Position numbers and translations under genes: made by a program
NCBI GenBank assembly: GCA_030682575.1
Contig: JAUXNX010000012.1
Location: 1-64,000, forward strand
Origin: Gammaproteobacteria bacterium
GTDB lineage: Bacteria > Pseudomonadota > Gammaproteobacteria > Pseudomonadales > Pseudohongiellaceae
Direction: 5' to 3'
Length of the DNA stretch: 64,000 nt
Notes under the pieces: generated by a model
What the model was told of the DNA's origin: nothing
Database searches by the model: none
Seen by the model: the letters and a program-made list of their open reading frames with translations, nothing else
Part shown: in pieces, positions 38,340 through 47,246 of the stretch
Numbering within the stretch: the first letter of the stretch is position 1
Layout of the letters: each line of letters opens with the position of its first letter

Positions 38340-40112
38340 TCAGTATGCCATCGCCGCTGCTTCCCGACGCATGTCCGCACCAGTACGCAAAACCCCCGAG
38401 GGCAACTTCTGGATCATCTGAACACTACCGTAATCGGCAGTCCAGCCCTCTGTCAGGCTTATATCGTGCCCACGTGCTGCAAGTCCATCCTTGGCAGCAT
38501 TCGGCAGTCGGGTTTCGAGCTCCAGCTCCAGTCCGGAACCGGTGCGGAAGCGGGGTGCTTCCACAGCTTGCTGAGGCGAGAGGTCAAACATGAGCGTTTG
38601 AATCAATGCCTGCACGACGAACTGCGGCTGCCCTCCTCCGCCAGGAGTACCGATGGCGATCTCGAAACCTGCGTCGTTGGTCACCAGGCCGTTCATCAAT
38701 GTGTGGAACGGCCGTTTGCCAGGCGCCACCTGATTTGGATGGCCTTCCACCAGCGAGAAGCCGCTGCCGCGATTCTGCAGCACCACACCCGTCACAGGAT
38801 CAACCAGATTGGAGCCAAAAGTGCCATACAGACTCTGAATCCAGCTCACTGCGTTGCCCGCCGGGTCGACCACCATAAGATAGACAGTATCGCCGCCTTC
38901 ATTGAGTTTTGCGTTGGAGGCAATCAGTATCTCATTGCCGAAGCCTGCCTCTCTGTGAGACGACGCTTCTCCACCAATCAACGCGGCACGCTCTGCCAGA
39001 TAGTCACGATCAAGAAGTTCATCAATGGGAATATCTGCAAATCTTGGATCGGCCACCCAGCGATCGCGGTCGGCAAAAGCCAGCTTGGTGATTTCCACCA
39101 ACTCGTGCAGTAGTTCCGGAGAATTCGAGGAACGCTCGGCGAAGGGAAGGCTCTCCGCCATCGCCATCATCTGCAGCATCACAATACCCTGTGAGTTCGG
39201 TGGCATCGTGTGAATAGTGCGTCCCTGGAACGTGGTTGAGATGGGTTCAACCCATTCAGGTTCGTGCGCATTGAAATCAGCGGGGCGAAGATGTCCACCT
39301 TCAGCCTCTACAAACGCCGCGATGGCGGCACCGACTTCACCACCATACATGGCAGACGGACCTTGACTGGCAATCTTGCGCAGAGTTGCAGCCAGTTTCG
39401 GATTTTTCAACAGGTCACCGGCCCGCAACGGTTTTCCATTCGGGCGGTAGATTTCCTGGCCTGCCTCGTTCAACCGCGTAGCGGCAGTGAACAAATCCTC
39501 TGCCAGTGTCGAAGACACCATGAAGCCATCCTCTGCAATCTGTATGGCAGGTTCGAGAGCCTCTGCCAGCGTGATGGTACCGTATTTCTCCAGTGCCGCA
39601 GCCCAGGCCGAGACCGCGCCAGGCACCGTGATACTGCCAGCACCGCTCGAAGGCACGCGAGTCATTCCCTGATCTGTGAAAAAAGATGGTGTGGCTACTG
39701 CACCCGCTGCACCTGACGCATTCATCGCAGTCACGTTGCCAGTATCCGCTTCGTAGAAAAGACTCAACGCATCGCCGCCAACACTATTCATGTGTGGGCG
39801 TACCACTGCCAGCACTCCAGCCATGCTCACTGCAGCGTCCACGGCGTTACCGCCAGCGCGCAACACCTCATAGCCAATCTGGGAGGCTAGAGGATGTTCT
39901 GACACCACCGCGCCATGAGTCCCTCCTACTTCCGGACGAATGTCTGATGAGGTCAGTTCGGGGGCGATGTATTCGGACGTCCTTACTTCCTCGACAACTG
40001 CAACTGAAAGTGGTGAAGCCGATGCCGGAACTTCTGCTGTTTCGGGAGCGCAAGCGGCGATAGCCAGCGCAGTACAAAGCAACACAAACTGATTTTTCTT
40101 GAAATATTTCAT
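38340..40112 (-). CDS. ggt: Gamma-glutamyltransferase, lipoprotein form
   Basis: A 590-residue N-terminal-nucleophile hydrolase. The signal peptide ends LAIAAC, a good lipobox, so it is probably a lipoprotein. Family blocks are GGTHGAVVSEHPLASQIG, GGNAVDAAVS, MNSVGGDALSLFY and PPNSQGIVMLQMM. Autocleavage and catalysis would use T409 in NEGGDTVYLMVVD, the first residue of the small subunit, followed by the GSGF block. It hydrolyses gamma-glutamyl bonds (glutathione, gamma-glutamyl peptides). ATG 40112 is preferred over an upstream ATG (40199) because the lipoprotein signal starts there. The amidase gene ends 83 bases upstream. Confidence 0.94.
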   Translation of the reverse strand: MKYFKKNQFVLLCTALAIAACAPETAEVPASASPLSVAVVEEVRTSEYIAPELTSSDIRPEVGGTHGAVVSEHPLASQIGYEVLRAGGNAVDAAVSMAGVLAVVRPHMNSVGGDALSLFYEADTGNVTAMNASGAAGAVATPSFFTDQGMTRVPSSGAGSITVPGAVSAWAAALEKYGTITLAEALEPAIQIAEDGFMVSSTLAEDLFTAATRLNEAGQEIYRPNGKPLRAGDLLKNPKLAATLRKIASQGPSAMYGGEVGAAIAAFVEAEGGHLRPADFNAHEPEWVEPISTTFQGRTIHTMPPNSQGIVMLQMMAMAESLPFAERSSNSPELLHELVEITKLAFADRDRWVADPRFADIPIDELLDRDYLAERAALIGGEASSHREAGFGNEILIASNAKLNEGGDTVYLMVVDPAGNAVSWIQSLYGTFGSNLVDPVTGVVLQNRGSGFSLVEGHPNQVAPGKRPFHTLMNGLVTNDAGFEIAIGTPGGGGQPQFVVQALIQTLMFDLSPQQAVEAPRFRTGSGLELELETRLPNAAKDGLAARGHDISLTEGWTADYGSVQMIQKLPSGVLRTGADMRREAAAMAY

Positions 40113-40195
40113 GACACCGTTTCCTCTGTATGGATTTTCATGTGGGAGCGGGTCCTGCCCGCAATTCTTCATGCAACCTCTAAATCCGCCAACAA

Positions 40196-41752
40196 TCAAA
40201 AACTGATTTCTTCACCAGGCAGCGGCGGAGTCGTTTCCGGCACGATGCGATGATGTGTTGCCTGTTCATATGCGTAACCAAGCCGGAACAGCACCTGCTC
40301 GCTGAACGGACGCCCCAGAAATTCTATGGAAATTGGCAGGCCTTCAGAATTCACTCCGGCCGGTACCACCAGAGCGGGCATTCCAGTAATTGCACTGATC
40401 GGATTGTCACGGGGGCCACGATCACCAGTGCCCAGAGGTGGCGCAGCCAGACTCTTGAACGGATGCACCAGAGCGTCCAACTCATGGCGATCCATGATCT
40501 CAACCAGAATTTTCTTGATGTTCTCGCGGTTCTGAAGTTTGGCGAGATAGAGAGGATCGAATTCGGTTGAACCTTCGTCGATGTATTCCTGATAGTCTTC
40601 CATCAGACGCTCCAACATCTTGCCGGAATCCACCAACTCCTGCAGTGTCGTGTACGGCAAGGTGTCACCGCGACGAGCGGCATAGACGCGAAAGGCCTCC
40701 GTGAACTCTTCAGTGCTGGCTCGGGCAAGCGGGAAGAACTTGACCAGATCAATGCCCGTGGTAATTCCATCCATCACCACGGCGCCCTGCTGTATGAGCA
40801 CTCCGATCTGTCCTTCGATCAACTTGTTGATTTCTTCATATTCCGTTCCTTCGCGAAACAGATCGCGCAACACGCCGATGCGAGCGCCACGCAAACCATC
40901 CTTGCTCAGAAAACTGGTGTAAGGCTCTTCGGGTATCTTGCCGAGAGACGCGTGGGTAAAGAGATCCTCTCCATCCAGGCCACGCATGTAGGATGCAAGA
41001 AGTGCCGCGTCCCACACACTACGCGCCATGGGCCCAGCGCGATCCTGGGTGTAGGAAATCGGCAGAAGACCTGCGCGGCTGATCAAACCCTGAGATGGCG
41101 CAAGCCCAACGAGACTGCTATTGGATGACGGGCTGCGAATCGACGCCCCCGTTTCCGTACCAATGCCCAACGCAGCAAAACCTGCCGTTACGCTTACACC
41201 AGGGCCAGCGCTGGAGCCGCCCGGATTACGTGTGAGATCGTACGGGTTCAGCGTCTGACCGGCGATGGAACTGAGCCCCATGGAGCCGAGATTGAACTCG
41301 TCCAGGTTACCCTTGGCAATAATGATGGCACCGGCCTCCTTTACCTTGCGAATGACTGTCGCATCGCGCAGCGGATAGGTATTGGCATATCCGATCGCTC
41401 CACCAGAAGTGGGTGCATCCACGGTATCCACAGTGTCCTTCACAACGATGGGAATGCCGTGCAGTGGAGAACGCGGCCCGAACTCGGCGCGCTCACGATC
41501 CAGCTCTCTGGCACGCTCCAGAGCATTCGGCGCCACTACTATTACGGCGCGCAGTGTTGGCCCTTGCAGGTTGTACGCTTCAATTCTGGCAAGGTAGCGA
41601 GTGACCAGTTCCTCCGATGTGAGGGTGCCTGCCTCGAAGGCGCGATTGATATCCTGAACAGTTGCCGTCCGCAAATCGATATCTGCCAGTACGGGAATTG
41701 GAGATGTCAGAACGATGATGACAAAAAGCAGTTTCTTCAAAACACCTACCAT
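40196..41752 (-). CDS. Exported amidase-signature enzyme
   Basis: A 518-residue amidase with the Ser-cisSer-Lys machinery. The lysine is K105 (VVKDTVDT), the glycine-serine block is NPGGSSAGPGVSV, and the nucleophile serine lies in TETGASIRSP (about S204). An N-terminal signal peptide (MVGVLKKLLFVIIVLTSPIPVLA) places it in the periplasm. This supports ATG 41752, preceded by GAGG; a longer start at 41791 has a poor ribosome site. It is the first of three exported hydrolase genes (amidase, ggt, amidohydrolase) upstream of the TonB receptor. The substrate is unknown. Confidence 0.92.
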   Translation of the reverse strand: MVGVLKKLLFVIIVLTSPIPVLADIDLRTATVQDINRAFEAGTLTSEELVTRYLARIEAYNLQGPTLRAVIVVAPNALERARELDRERAEFGPRSPLHGIPIVVKDTVDTVDAPTSGGAIGYANTYPLRDATVIRKVKEAGAIIIAKGNLDEFNLGSMGLSSIAGQTLNPYDLTRNPGGSSAGPGVSVTAGFAALGIGTETGASIRSPSSNSSLVGLAPSQGLISRAGLLPISYTQDRAGPMARSVWDAALLASYMRGLDGEDLFTHASLGKIPEEPYTSFLSKDGLRGARIGVLRDLFREGTEYEEINKLIEGQIGVLIQQGAVVMDGITTGIDLVKFFPLARASTEEFTEAFRVYAARRGDTLPYTTLQELVDSGKMLERLMEDYQEYIDEGSTEFDPLYLAKLQNRENIKKILVEIMDRHELDALVHPFKSLAAPPLGTGDRGPRDNPISAITGMPALVVPAGVNSEGLPISIEFLGRPFSEQVLFRLGYAYEQATHHRIVPETTPPLPGEEISF

Positions 41753-42081
41753 AGCAACAACCTCAGCCACTGGCTTTACTTCGTTTTTCATCCTGATAAG
41801 CCGCTTTTTTTCCTGCGATATGATGAGTTATAACTGCCCCTGTGATTACGGAACATCAGCAGCGTGACCACCCATTTCAATATTGGGGTCATAAGGCATC
41901 TTTTAAAAAGGCAATATTCAAGCCAGTATTAAAATGGCTATCTCTTTCAGGAAGTTACGAATTTCTGCTTTCTGAACATCCCCCGGCAACCAGTCCAGTT
42001 TCAGTGCACCGATTTGAAACTGAAGCAACTTGGTGCACACTTCGAACACATCACCAATGCACACATTGAAAGATTTCGTCT

Positions 42082-42307
42082 GATGAAACCCAGGAAGCCA
42101 AATCCCGACTCTCAGAGCTCGGCAAACTAGTGTGGCAAGGCCATAAAGTGGTGATAGCCAAGGCTGGCAAACCGTATCTCGATCTGCTGCCGCATCAGGA
42201 AAAGCGCGCCGCGCGCCAACCCTGCCCAGGCAGAGGGACTCGACCTGCTGACCAGAGATGCTGTTCTTGGCCAGTATGGCGTGAAGATTCTCGATGCCAC
42301 CAGGTGA
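42082..42307 (+). pseudogene. Relic of a Phd-type antitoxin and PIN-toxin pair
   Basis: Frame 1 from 42082 reads DETQEAKSRLSELGK followed by KVVIAKAGKPYLDLLP, the core of a Phd/YefM antitoxin, but its N-terminus and start codon are gone (an in-frame stop lies just upstream). From about 42212 a different frame encodes AEGLDLLTRDAVLGQYGVK and ends ILDATR with a stop at 42305-42307, the typical C-terminus of a VapC PIN toxin of the Phd-linked type. The bulk of the toxin (about 100 residues) is missing. The bases 41753-42081 hold only short inverted repeats and no gene. Confidence 0.8.
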
Positions 42308-42417
42308 ACGCTCTGCCTATGTCCGCCGAAATCCAGCTATAATCCCGCCGCACACAACCCGGACGTTACAGCGCAGTTGCTACGGCCCGGAATACTACCA
42401 ACAGCACAGAAGGCGCC

Positions 42418-43704
42418 ATGAATTTCCTGACACTCCCTCCCCTCCAGGCCATCGACGGAGAGGTTACTCTGCCTGGCTCCAAGAGCCTGTCCAATCGGAT
42501 TCTTCTGCTCGCGGCAGTAGCCCAGGGCGAAACACAGATCAGTAACCTGCTCGACAGCGATGACGTGCGGCATATGCTCAATGCACTCAAGGCGCTGAAT
42601 GTGGATTACACGCTAAGCCCGGACAAGACGTTTTGCCGCGTACAGGGTCGCGGTGGCCCCCTGCATGTCGAAGATCCTCTGACCCTCTTCCTTGGCAATG
42701 CGGGCACAGCCATGCGCCCTCTCTGCGCGATGCTGTGTGCCGGACGCGGAGAATTTACCCTGAAAGGCGAACCGCGCATGTACGAGCGCCCCATTGGCGA
42801 CCTCGTTGACTGCCTGCGTGCCTGCGGTGCCGAGATCGACTATCTGGGCAACCCGGATTACCCCCCACTGCGGATTCACGGTGGCGGCCTGCGTGGCGGC
42901 CGAGTCAGCATCAAGGGCAACATCTCCAGCCAGTTCCTCACCGCCATGCTGATGGCGGCACCCTTCTGCGACAGCGATCTTGAAATCGTGGTGGAAGGCG
43001 AGCTTGTCTCCAAACCCTACATCCTGATCACACTTGACGTCATGGCGAAGTTCGGCGTGACCGTCGTCAACGACAACTACCAGCGCTTTGTGATTCAGAG
43101 CGGACAGCGCTATATCTCCCCTGGCGCGATCATGGTGGAGGGTGATGCTTCCTCTGCTTCGTACTTCCTGGCTGCCGCGGCCATCGCAGGTGGCACAGTA
43201 CGTGTACATGGCAGTGGTGCCAGCAGTGTGCAGGGTGATGCCCGTTTCGCAGAAGTGCTGGAGCAGATGGGGGCAAAGGTCATCTGGGGCGACACGTGGA
43301 TCGAAGTCAGTCGCGGAGAGCTCAACGGCGTGGACGTGGATCTGAACCACATTCCCGACGCCGCCATGACCATTGCCACCACGGCGCTGTTCGCGAAGGG
43401 CCAGACCGCCATCCGCAATATCTACAACTGGCGGGTCAAGGAAACCGATCGCCTGACGGCGATGGCCACGGAATTGCGCAAGGTGGGAGCAATAGTGGAG
43501 GAAGGCGAGGACTACATCGTCATCACGCCTCCAGCCGCAATTCAGAGCGCAGCCATCGACACCTATGACGACCATCGCATGGCAATGTGCTTCTCTCTCG
43601 CAGCGTTCGGAGACAACCCGATCACGATCAACGATCCGGAGTGCACATCCAAGACGTTTCCGACCTATTTCGACCTGTTTAGAGGCATGTGCACAGAGAG
43701 GTAG
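42418..43704 (+). CDS. aroA: 5-enolpyruvylshikimate-3-phosphate synthase
   Basis: Sixth step of the shikimate pathway, joining PEP to shikimate-3-phosphate. The 428-residue protein has the N-terminal [16 protein letters not shown], the [10 protein letters not shown] loop, [10 protein letters not shown] and the C-terminal [17 protein letters not shown]. These are all hallmarks of the E. coli-type (class I) enzyme. It is followed by tRNA-Gly on the other strand. The upstream toxin-antitoxin relic suggests that an insertion once sat next to it. Confidence 0.97.
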   Translation: MNFLTLPPLQAIDGEVTLPGSKSLSNRILLLAAVAQGETQISNLLDSDDVRHMLNALKALNVDYTLSPDKTFCRVQGRGGPLHVEDPLTLFLGNAGTAMRPLCAMLCAGRGEFTLKGEPRMYERPIGDLVDCLRACGAEIDYLGNPDYPPLRIHGGGLRGGRVSIKGNISSQFLTAMLMAAPFCDSDLEIVVEGELVSKPYILITLDVMAKFGVTVVNDNYQRFVIQSGQRYISPGAIMVEGDASSASYFLAAAAIAGGTVRVHGSGASSVQGDARFAEVLEQMGAKVIWGDTWIEVSRGELNGVDVDLNHIPDAAMTIATTALFAKGQTAIRNIYNWRVKETDRLTAMATELRKVGAIVEEGEDYIVITPPAAIQSAAIDTYDDHRMAMCFSLAAFGDNPITINDPECTSKTFPTYFDLFRGMCTER

Positions 43705-43714
43705 CAGGAATATC

Positions 43715-43788
43715 TGGAGCGGGTGATGGGAATCGAACCCACGTATGCAGCTTGGGAAGCTACCGTTCTACCATTGAACTACACCCGC
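43715..43788 (-). tRNA. tRNA-Gly(CCC)
   Basis: A 74-base cloverleaf on the minus strand begins GCGGGTG, pairs with CACCCGC before an encoded T-CCA, and has the T-loop GGTTCGATTCC. The anticodon stem GTAGC/GCTGC encloses TTCCCAA, so the anticodon is CCC, reading GGG. Confidence 0.95.
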
Positions 43789-43944
43789 CGGGGAGCCGCT
43801 GCACTGCAGCGGATTCAATCGCGCGGGAGTATAGCCTGCTTCCCCGGTGCCGAGTAGCGCTTTGGCGAGAATCCTGTAGCGTCGGCAGACACGGTACGCA
43901 TCTTGCTGCATCTTCGCCACATCTTTTCATCCGGAGCTACTGCC

Positions 43945-44427
43945 ATGTCGTTACTGAATTCCCGCGTGTACCCTCGTACCATCGCTGCACTGTTTTTCAC
44001 ACTCGCTTCCTGCACCGCACTCGCCGCCGCATGTGAATCAACTGACCCCTCACTCCTGGAAGCTGCCCCTGGTGCCATGTATGCATCGGCTCGAATAGGT
44101 GGGGATCTCGTTTTCATTTCAGGACAGATCGGTGTTGATACCACGTCCCAGGCACCGGCTCCGGACTTCGAGACGCAGATGCTCGAAGCGCTGCGACGTC
44201 TGGACTCAGTGCTGGCACTGGCGGGCAGCGATGCCAGTCTCATACTGCGAGCCACTGTCTACGTGACTGACCCTGCCAATCTGGCCACCATGAACAGACT
44301 CTACCGGGCGTACTTTGAAGAACGCGGCGCCCCACTGCCCGCTCGCAGCCTCGTGCCTGGACTGAATTTCGGCAATGCGATCGCGTTCGAGATCGACGCG
44401 ATTGCAGCTCTTGCGAATTGTGAATAA
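43945..44427 (+). CDS. RidA-family protein with signal peptide
   Basis: A 160-residue YjgF/RidA/UK114-type protein. An N-terminal signal-like segment (TIAALFFTLASCTALAAA) is unusual because most RidA proteins are cytoplasmic. The barrel contains DLVFISGQIGVD, LRATVYVTDPANLATMNRLY and PARSLV. The arginine of PARS and the glutamate in FEIDAIA, the key catalytic residues of imine deaminases, are retained. It may act on reactive imines or be a binding protein in the periplasm. GGAG precedes ATG 43945; a longer start at 43903 is less likely. Confidence 0.88.
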   Translation: MSLLNSRVYPRTIAALFFTLASCTALAAACESTDPSLLEAAPGAMYASARIGGDLVFISGQIGVDTTSQAPAPDFETQMLEALRRLDSVLALAGSDASLILRATVYVTDPANLATMNRLYRAYFEERGAPLPARSLVPGLNFGNAIAFEIDAIAALANCE

Positions 44428-44461
44428 ATGCAGGAAGGACGTGTTGAGGCAAACAGGAAAA

Positions 44462-44538
44462 TGGTCGGAGTGAGAGGATTCGAACCTCCGGCTTCTACGT
44501 CCCGAACGTAGCACTCTACCAGGCTGAGCTACACTCCG
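44462..44538 (-). tRNA. tRNA-Pro(CGG)
   Basis: A 77-base cloverleaf on the minus strand with acceptor CGGAGTG/CACTCCG and encoded ACCA, D-loop AGCTCAGCCTGGTAGAG, and T-loop GGTTCGAATCC. The anticodon stem CTACG/CGTAG encloses TTCGGGA, so the anticodon is CGG, reading CCG. Confidence 0.95.
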
Positions 44539-44633
44539 ATGGGGCAGGACTTGTGGTCTTCCCGAGGTGGGGCGACCGGGGTGGATCATATGATAAAGGG
44601 GGTGGGGATTCCAAGGGGGTGATGTTCTGAGGC

Positions 44634-44657
44634 AAAAAAAGCCCCGCTGAGCGGGGC
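44634..44657 (-). terminator. Terminator of the pilus operon
   Basis: GCCCCGC (44641-44647) and GCGGGGC (44651-44657) form a perfect GC-rich stem with a TGA loop. Seven T residues follow on the minus strand (complement of 44634-44640), just after the pilin stop codon. Confidence 0.9.
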
Positions 44658-44684
44658 TTTTCAGATCTTCACGACGGGTGTCGG

Positions 44685-45371
44685 TTAGATTCGGTAGCAG
44701 ATCGTGTAGACAGCATCTTCTGTGTACGGAGCAGCCAATATGGCTGCAGGCACAGTGTGGGCGCCTGCAACACCCAGAGTGGCACGGAAGCGACCTGTGG
44801 TACCAACACCATCGTCAAGCTGAGTATCCAGCGCGATCGCAGCAGAACCAGGCACGTTGCTCATGCAGATTTTGTTGCCCTGCAGTCCAGTTACACCGGC
44901 TGGCATTACTGCAGCATTCGTGAGACCGATCAGACCACCGAAGGGATTTGTGGGCAACGCTGCTGCGCCTGTCAGAGTTGGGTCACCCGGAATAAAACCG
45001 GATGCGCGTAGTTGCTGAAACAAGACACCATTTTCAGCGGCACCTGTAAAAGTACCGGCAGCAGCAGCATCCAGAAGACCGTTCGTGGCTGTCACTGGCG
45101 CAGTAATACCAGACCAGGCAGCTCCTCGCGCAGCGAGTGTAGCAGTCGGGCCATCGTCACCTGGCAGGCGACCATAACGATCCAGATAGGAAAACATCGC
45201 AGCAGGAATACCGTCGAAATCATTCGCCGCAGCACGTACGCGTGAGTTCTCGATCAGTTGCTGACCCTGCAGCACGCCGCCGAGCAGCAGGCCGATGATC
45301 ACGAGTACGATCGCGATTTCAATCAGCGTGAAGCCGGATTGTTTCTTGCCAATATTGGTCATTTGATTCAT
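44685..45371 (-). CDS. Type IV pilin, likely major pilin of the MSHA-like system
   Basis: A 228-residue prepilin. The short basic leader is MNQMTNIGKKQSG, with cleavage before FTLIEIAIVLVIIGLLLGG, the class III signal with glutamate at +5. The mature C-terminus has a cysteine pair (NKICMSN and YTICYRI) that could form a disulfide loop. GAGG is seven bases before the start. It is the last gene of the operon, has its own promoter candidate upstream and its own terminator, which fits the highly expressed subunit. The YLDRYGRLPGDD stretch is a common pilin feature. I infer that it is the MshA equivalent. Confidence 0.88.
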   Translation of the reverse strand: MNQMTNIGKKQSGFTLIEIAIVLVIIGLLLGGVLQGQQLIENSRVRAAANDFDGIPAAMFSYLDRYGRLPGDDGPTATLAARGAAWSGITAPVTATNGLLDAAAAGTFTGAAENGVLFQQLRASGFIPGDPTLTGAAALPTNPFGGLIGLTNAAVMPAGVTGLQGNKICMSNVPGSAAIALDTQLDDGVGTTGRFRATLGVAGAHTVPAAILAAPYTEDAVYTICYRI

Positions 45372-45446
45372 TGCAAAACCTCAATATGTTCAGTTGTGAC
45401 ATCTTGCAGCAGAGTGATTCCGCTGCTTCATCCATTACGCGAGGCT

Positions 45447-45528
45447 AATGTAATGGATTCAGAACTTACGACAAGATGTAGGTTTTTTTACCATGTAGGC
45501 GACGCTTACAGTGTAGGTTTTACCTACA
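45447..45528 (-). promoter_or_regulatory. Pilin promoter candidate with TGTAGG repeats
   Basis: On the minus strand, TTGTCG (45469-45474) and TACATT (45447-45452) are -35/-10 candidates spaced 16 bases apart. TGTAGG occurs at 45477, 45494 and 45512 on the plus strand, and inverted at 45523-45528. The last two form TGTAGGT-TTT-ACCTACA. Three copies within 40 bases directly upstream of the -35 look like activator sites, most plausibly for the response regulator encoded just upstream. Confidence 0.5.
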
Positions 45529-46603
45529 TGCCAGAGACTCCATTAGCAGAGGGAAGACTGAGCACAAACTGCAACGGCCTATCGCTCAATGCGTTGACTT
45601 CCAGACTACCCCCTGCTGCATTGGCAAGTTGTCTCGATTGATAGAGACCAATGCCTCGCCCGCTGCCGCGCTCGCTCCAGAACGGCTCGAATAATCGCTC
45701 CGGCCACAGGCAGGGTTTGCCATTGATGTCCATCAATCTGACTATCACTGCGTCTGCTTCATTGACTATTTCCACCTGGAGATTAGTTGGGTTCGAAGAT
45801 TTTTGTCGCGATTGCCAGGAATAATTTCCCAGCAAATTTTCCAGAATGCTGTGCAGTGATTCCTTCGGTACCATGACAGTTGCTTCGCCTACGATCTTGA
45901 TATCCAGTTCGTACATCGTGGCAGTGTCGCGCAGGGTCGGAGCCATGCTGACGGCAACGGGTTGCCCCATATTCTGATCGCTGATCAACGCCTTGAGCAT
46001 ATGGCGAGCGCGATCCCGTACAGCAGGAATGGTCGTCTGCAGAGACTCCAGAAGCCTTGCTTCCTGCCCGGGCACTTGATTCTCCAATTGATCTGCCGCA
46101 AGGCTGACGAGTTGCAGCAGATTCTTCATGTCGTGCTGGAGAAATACAGTCATCTTGGCAGTCTGATCGAACGCGCCGCTCACTGTGCCCAACTTGATCC
46201 AGATATCCATATGCAACAGCAGAAAGAATTTGTCGGCGAGTACCTGACTGAAGTAGCGTTGCTCCCAACCTCGCGTCTTGTGATAGAGACGAATATCCAG
46301 AGCTATTTCCCGGACAGCAAAACTTTTGTGCAGAACTCCTTCAGCAACAGCACCCTGTGAGCCTGTCACGGACGCTCCGAACCAATCGAGTTTCCACTCC
46401 AGTCCGGAGAATCCACCAGCAGATAACTCAGGCCAACACTGTCGCAAGAAATCCAACAGGTCGAATCGGACTCCTTCATTCAGCTGGACCAGGGCCTGGC
46501 TGCGCTGCGTTTGTGCACGCGCTCGATGCAGCAGCCATGCGGCAGCCAACAGAATCGAACTGCCAACAATAATTAGATAGGGATATAGATCAACTGTCGT
46601 CAC
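45524..46603 (-). CDS. Membrane histidine kinase of the pilus operon
   Basis: A 359-residue protein with one N-terminal transmembrane helix (about 8-26). A middle region has no clear sensor domain. The kinase core has FLQHDMKNLLQLVSL (H157, phospho-acceptor), N-box-like SILENLLGN and G-box GSGRGIGLYQSRQLANAAGG. The HDMKN pattern resembles PrsK-type and similar kinases. It overlaps the response-regulator gene by 14 bases and is embedded in the pilus operon, so its target is probably the pilin gene downstream. The stop codon lies in the TGTAGG repeat region. Confidence 0.87.
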   Translation of the reverse strand: MTTVDLYPYLIIVGSSILLAAAWLLHRARAQTQRSQALVQLNEGVRFDLLDFLRQCWPELSAGGFSGLEWKLDWFGASVTGSQGAVAEGVLHKSFAVREIALDIRLYHKTRGWEQRYFSQVLADKFFLLLHMDIWIKLGTVSGAFDQTAKMTVFLQHDMKNLLQLVSLAADQLENQVPGQEARLLESLQTTIPAVRDRARHMLKALISDQNMGQPVAVSMAPTLRDTATMYELDIKIVGEATVMVPKESLHSILENLLGNYSWQSRQKSSNPTNLQVEIVNEADAVIVRLMDINGKPCLWPERLFEPFWSERGSGRGIGLYQSRQLANAAGGSLEVNALSDRPLQFVLSLPSANGVSGM

Positions 46604-47246
46604 GTTTGATCTCGAACTTCTTTAGAAAATAGTAGATGCTTTCTCGCTTGAGACCGAGTCGTGCTGCACTTTGATAAACATTGAAGCCTGTGTCTTTCAA
46701 CACCTGTCTCACCAGTTTTTCCTCTGCTTCTTCACGTACTGCCTTGAGTCCATCTGCCACCTTGGCATTAAGCTGCAAACGTGTCATGCCCTCGGCAGCC
46801 ATGGCCTGATCATTGCGATGGAACAGGAATGCACGCTTCACCGCCTGCACGATATCCTCGGCGCGAGCTGGCTTCGAAAGAAAGTCGAATGCCCCCTCTC
46901 TGATAGCCTCAAGAGCTGACTGTTCCTCATCCTGCCCGGTAAGCACAATAATCTTGGCAGGATGCATCAGTTCTGATGTTGCACGAATCACGGCAAGTCC
47001 TTCCTCCGTCGAATGCACCGCTGGCGGCATGCCAAGATCAAGAATGATCACACCGATATGTTCCTTTTTACCCAGCACCTCCAATGCTGACTTTCTGCAG
47101 TCAGCTTCCAGCACATCGTAGCCGCGCATGTCCAGTACGTTACGCAAAGCGCTGCGTAGTGCTGCATCGTCATCAACCAGCAACACAGTTCCCTCTGCAC
47201 TCGCAGGTGGTTCACAAGGCATCAACTTGAAATCTTCATCGCTCAC
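46590..47246 (-). CDS. Response regulator with Fis-type helix-turn-helix, no AAA+ domain
   Basis: A 218-residue protein. The receiver domain has the acidic cluster at 25-27, phospho-acceptor D70 (VIILDLGMPP), T in VLTGQDE and K in LSKPARAED. A linker leads to a C-terminal Fis-like helix (about 175-215; LKDTGFNVYQSAARLGLKRESIYYFLKK). The sigma-54 activation domain found in PilR or PrsR is missing, so it resembles the ActR/RegA layout and should work with the standard sigma factor. I take GTG 47246, which overlaps the upstream stop as GTGA. A longer start at 47300 and an ATG at 47222 are alternatives. Confidence 0.85.
   Translation of the reverse strand: MSDEDFKLMPCEPPASAEGTVLLVDDDAALRSALRNVLDMRGYDVLEADCRKSALEVLGKKEHIGVIILDLGMPPAVHSTEEGLAVIRATSELMHPAKIIVLTGQDEEQSALEAIREGAFDFLSKPARAEDIVQAVKRAFLFHRNDQAMAAEGMTRLQLNAKVADGLKAVREEAEEKLVRQVLKDTGFNVYQSAARLGLKRESIYYFLKKFEIKRDDS

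Noticed and set aside
41842-42069. 75-codon frame upstream of the toxin-antitoxin relic
   Set aside because: No recognised similarity, no ribosome site, and low-complexity product.
45375-45470. Sigma-54 promoter for the pilin gene
   Set aside because: No GG-N10-GC pair at suitable spacing was found, and the regulator lacks an AAA+ domain, so a standard sigma promoter fits better.
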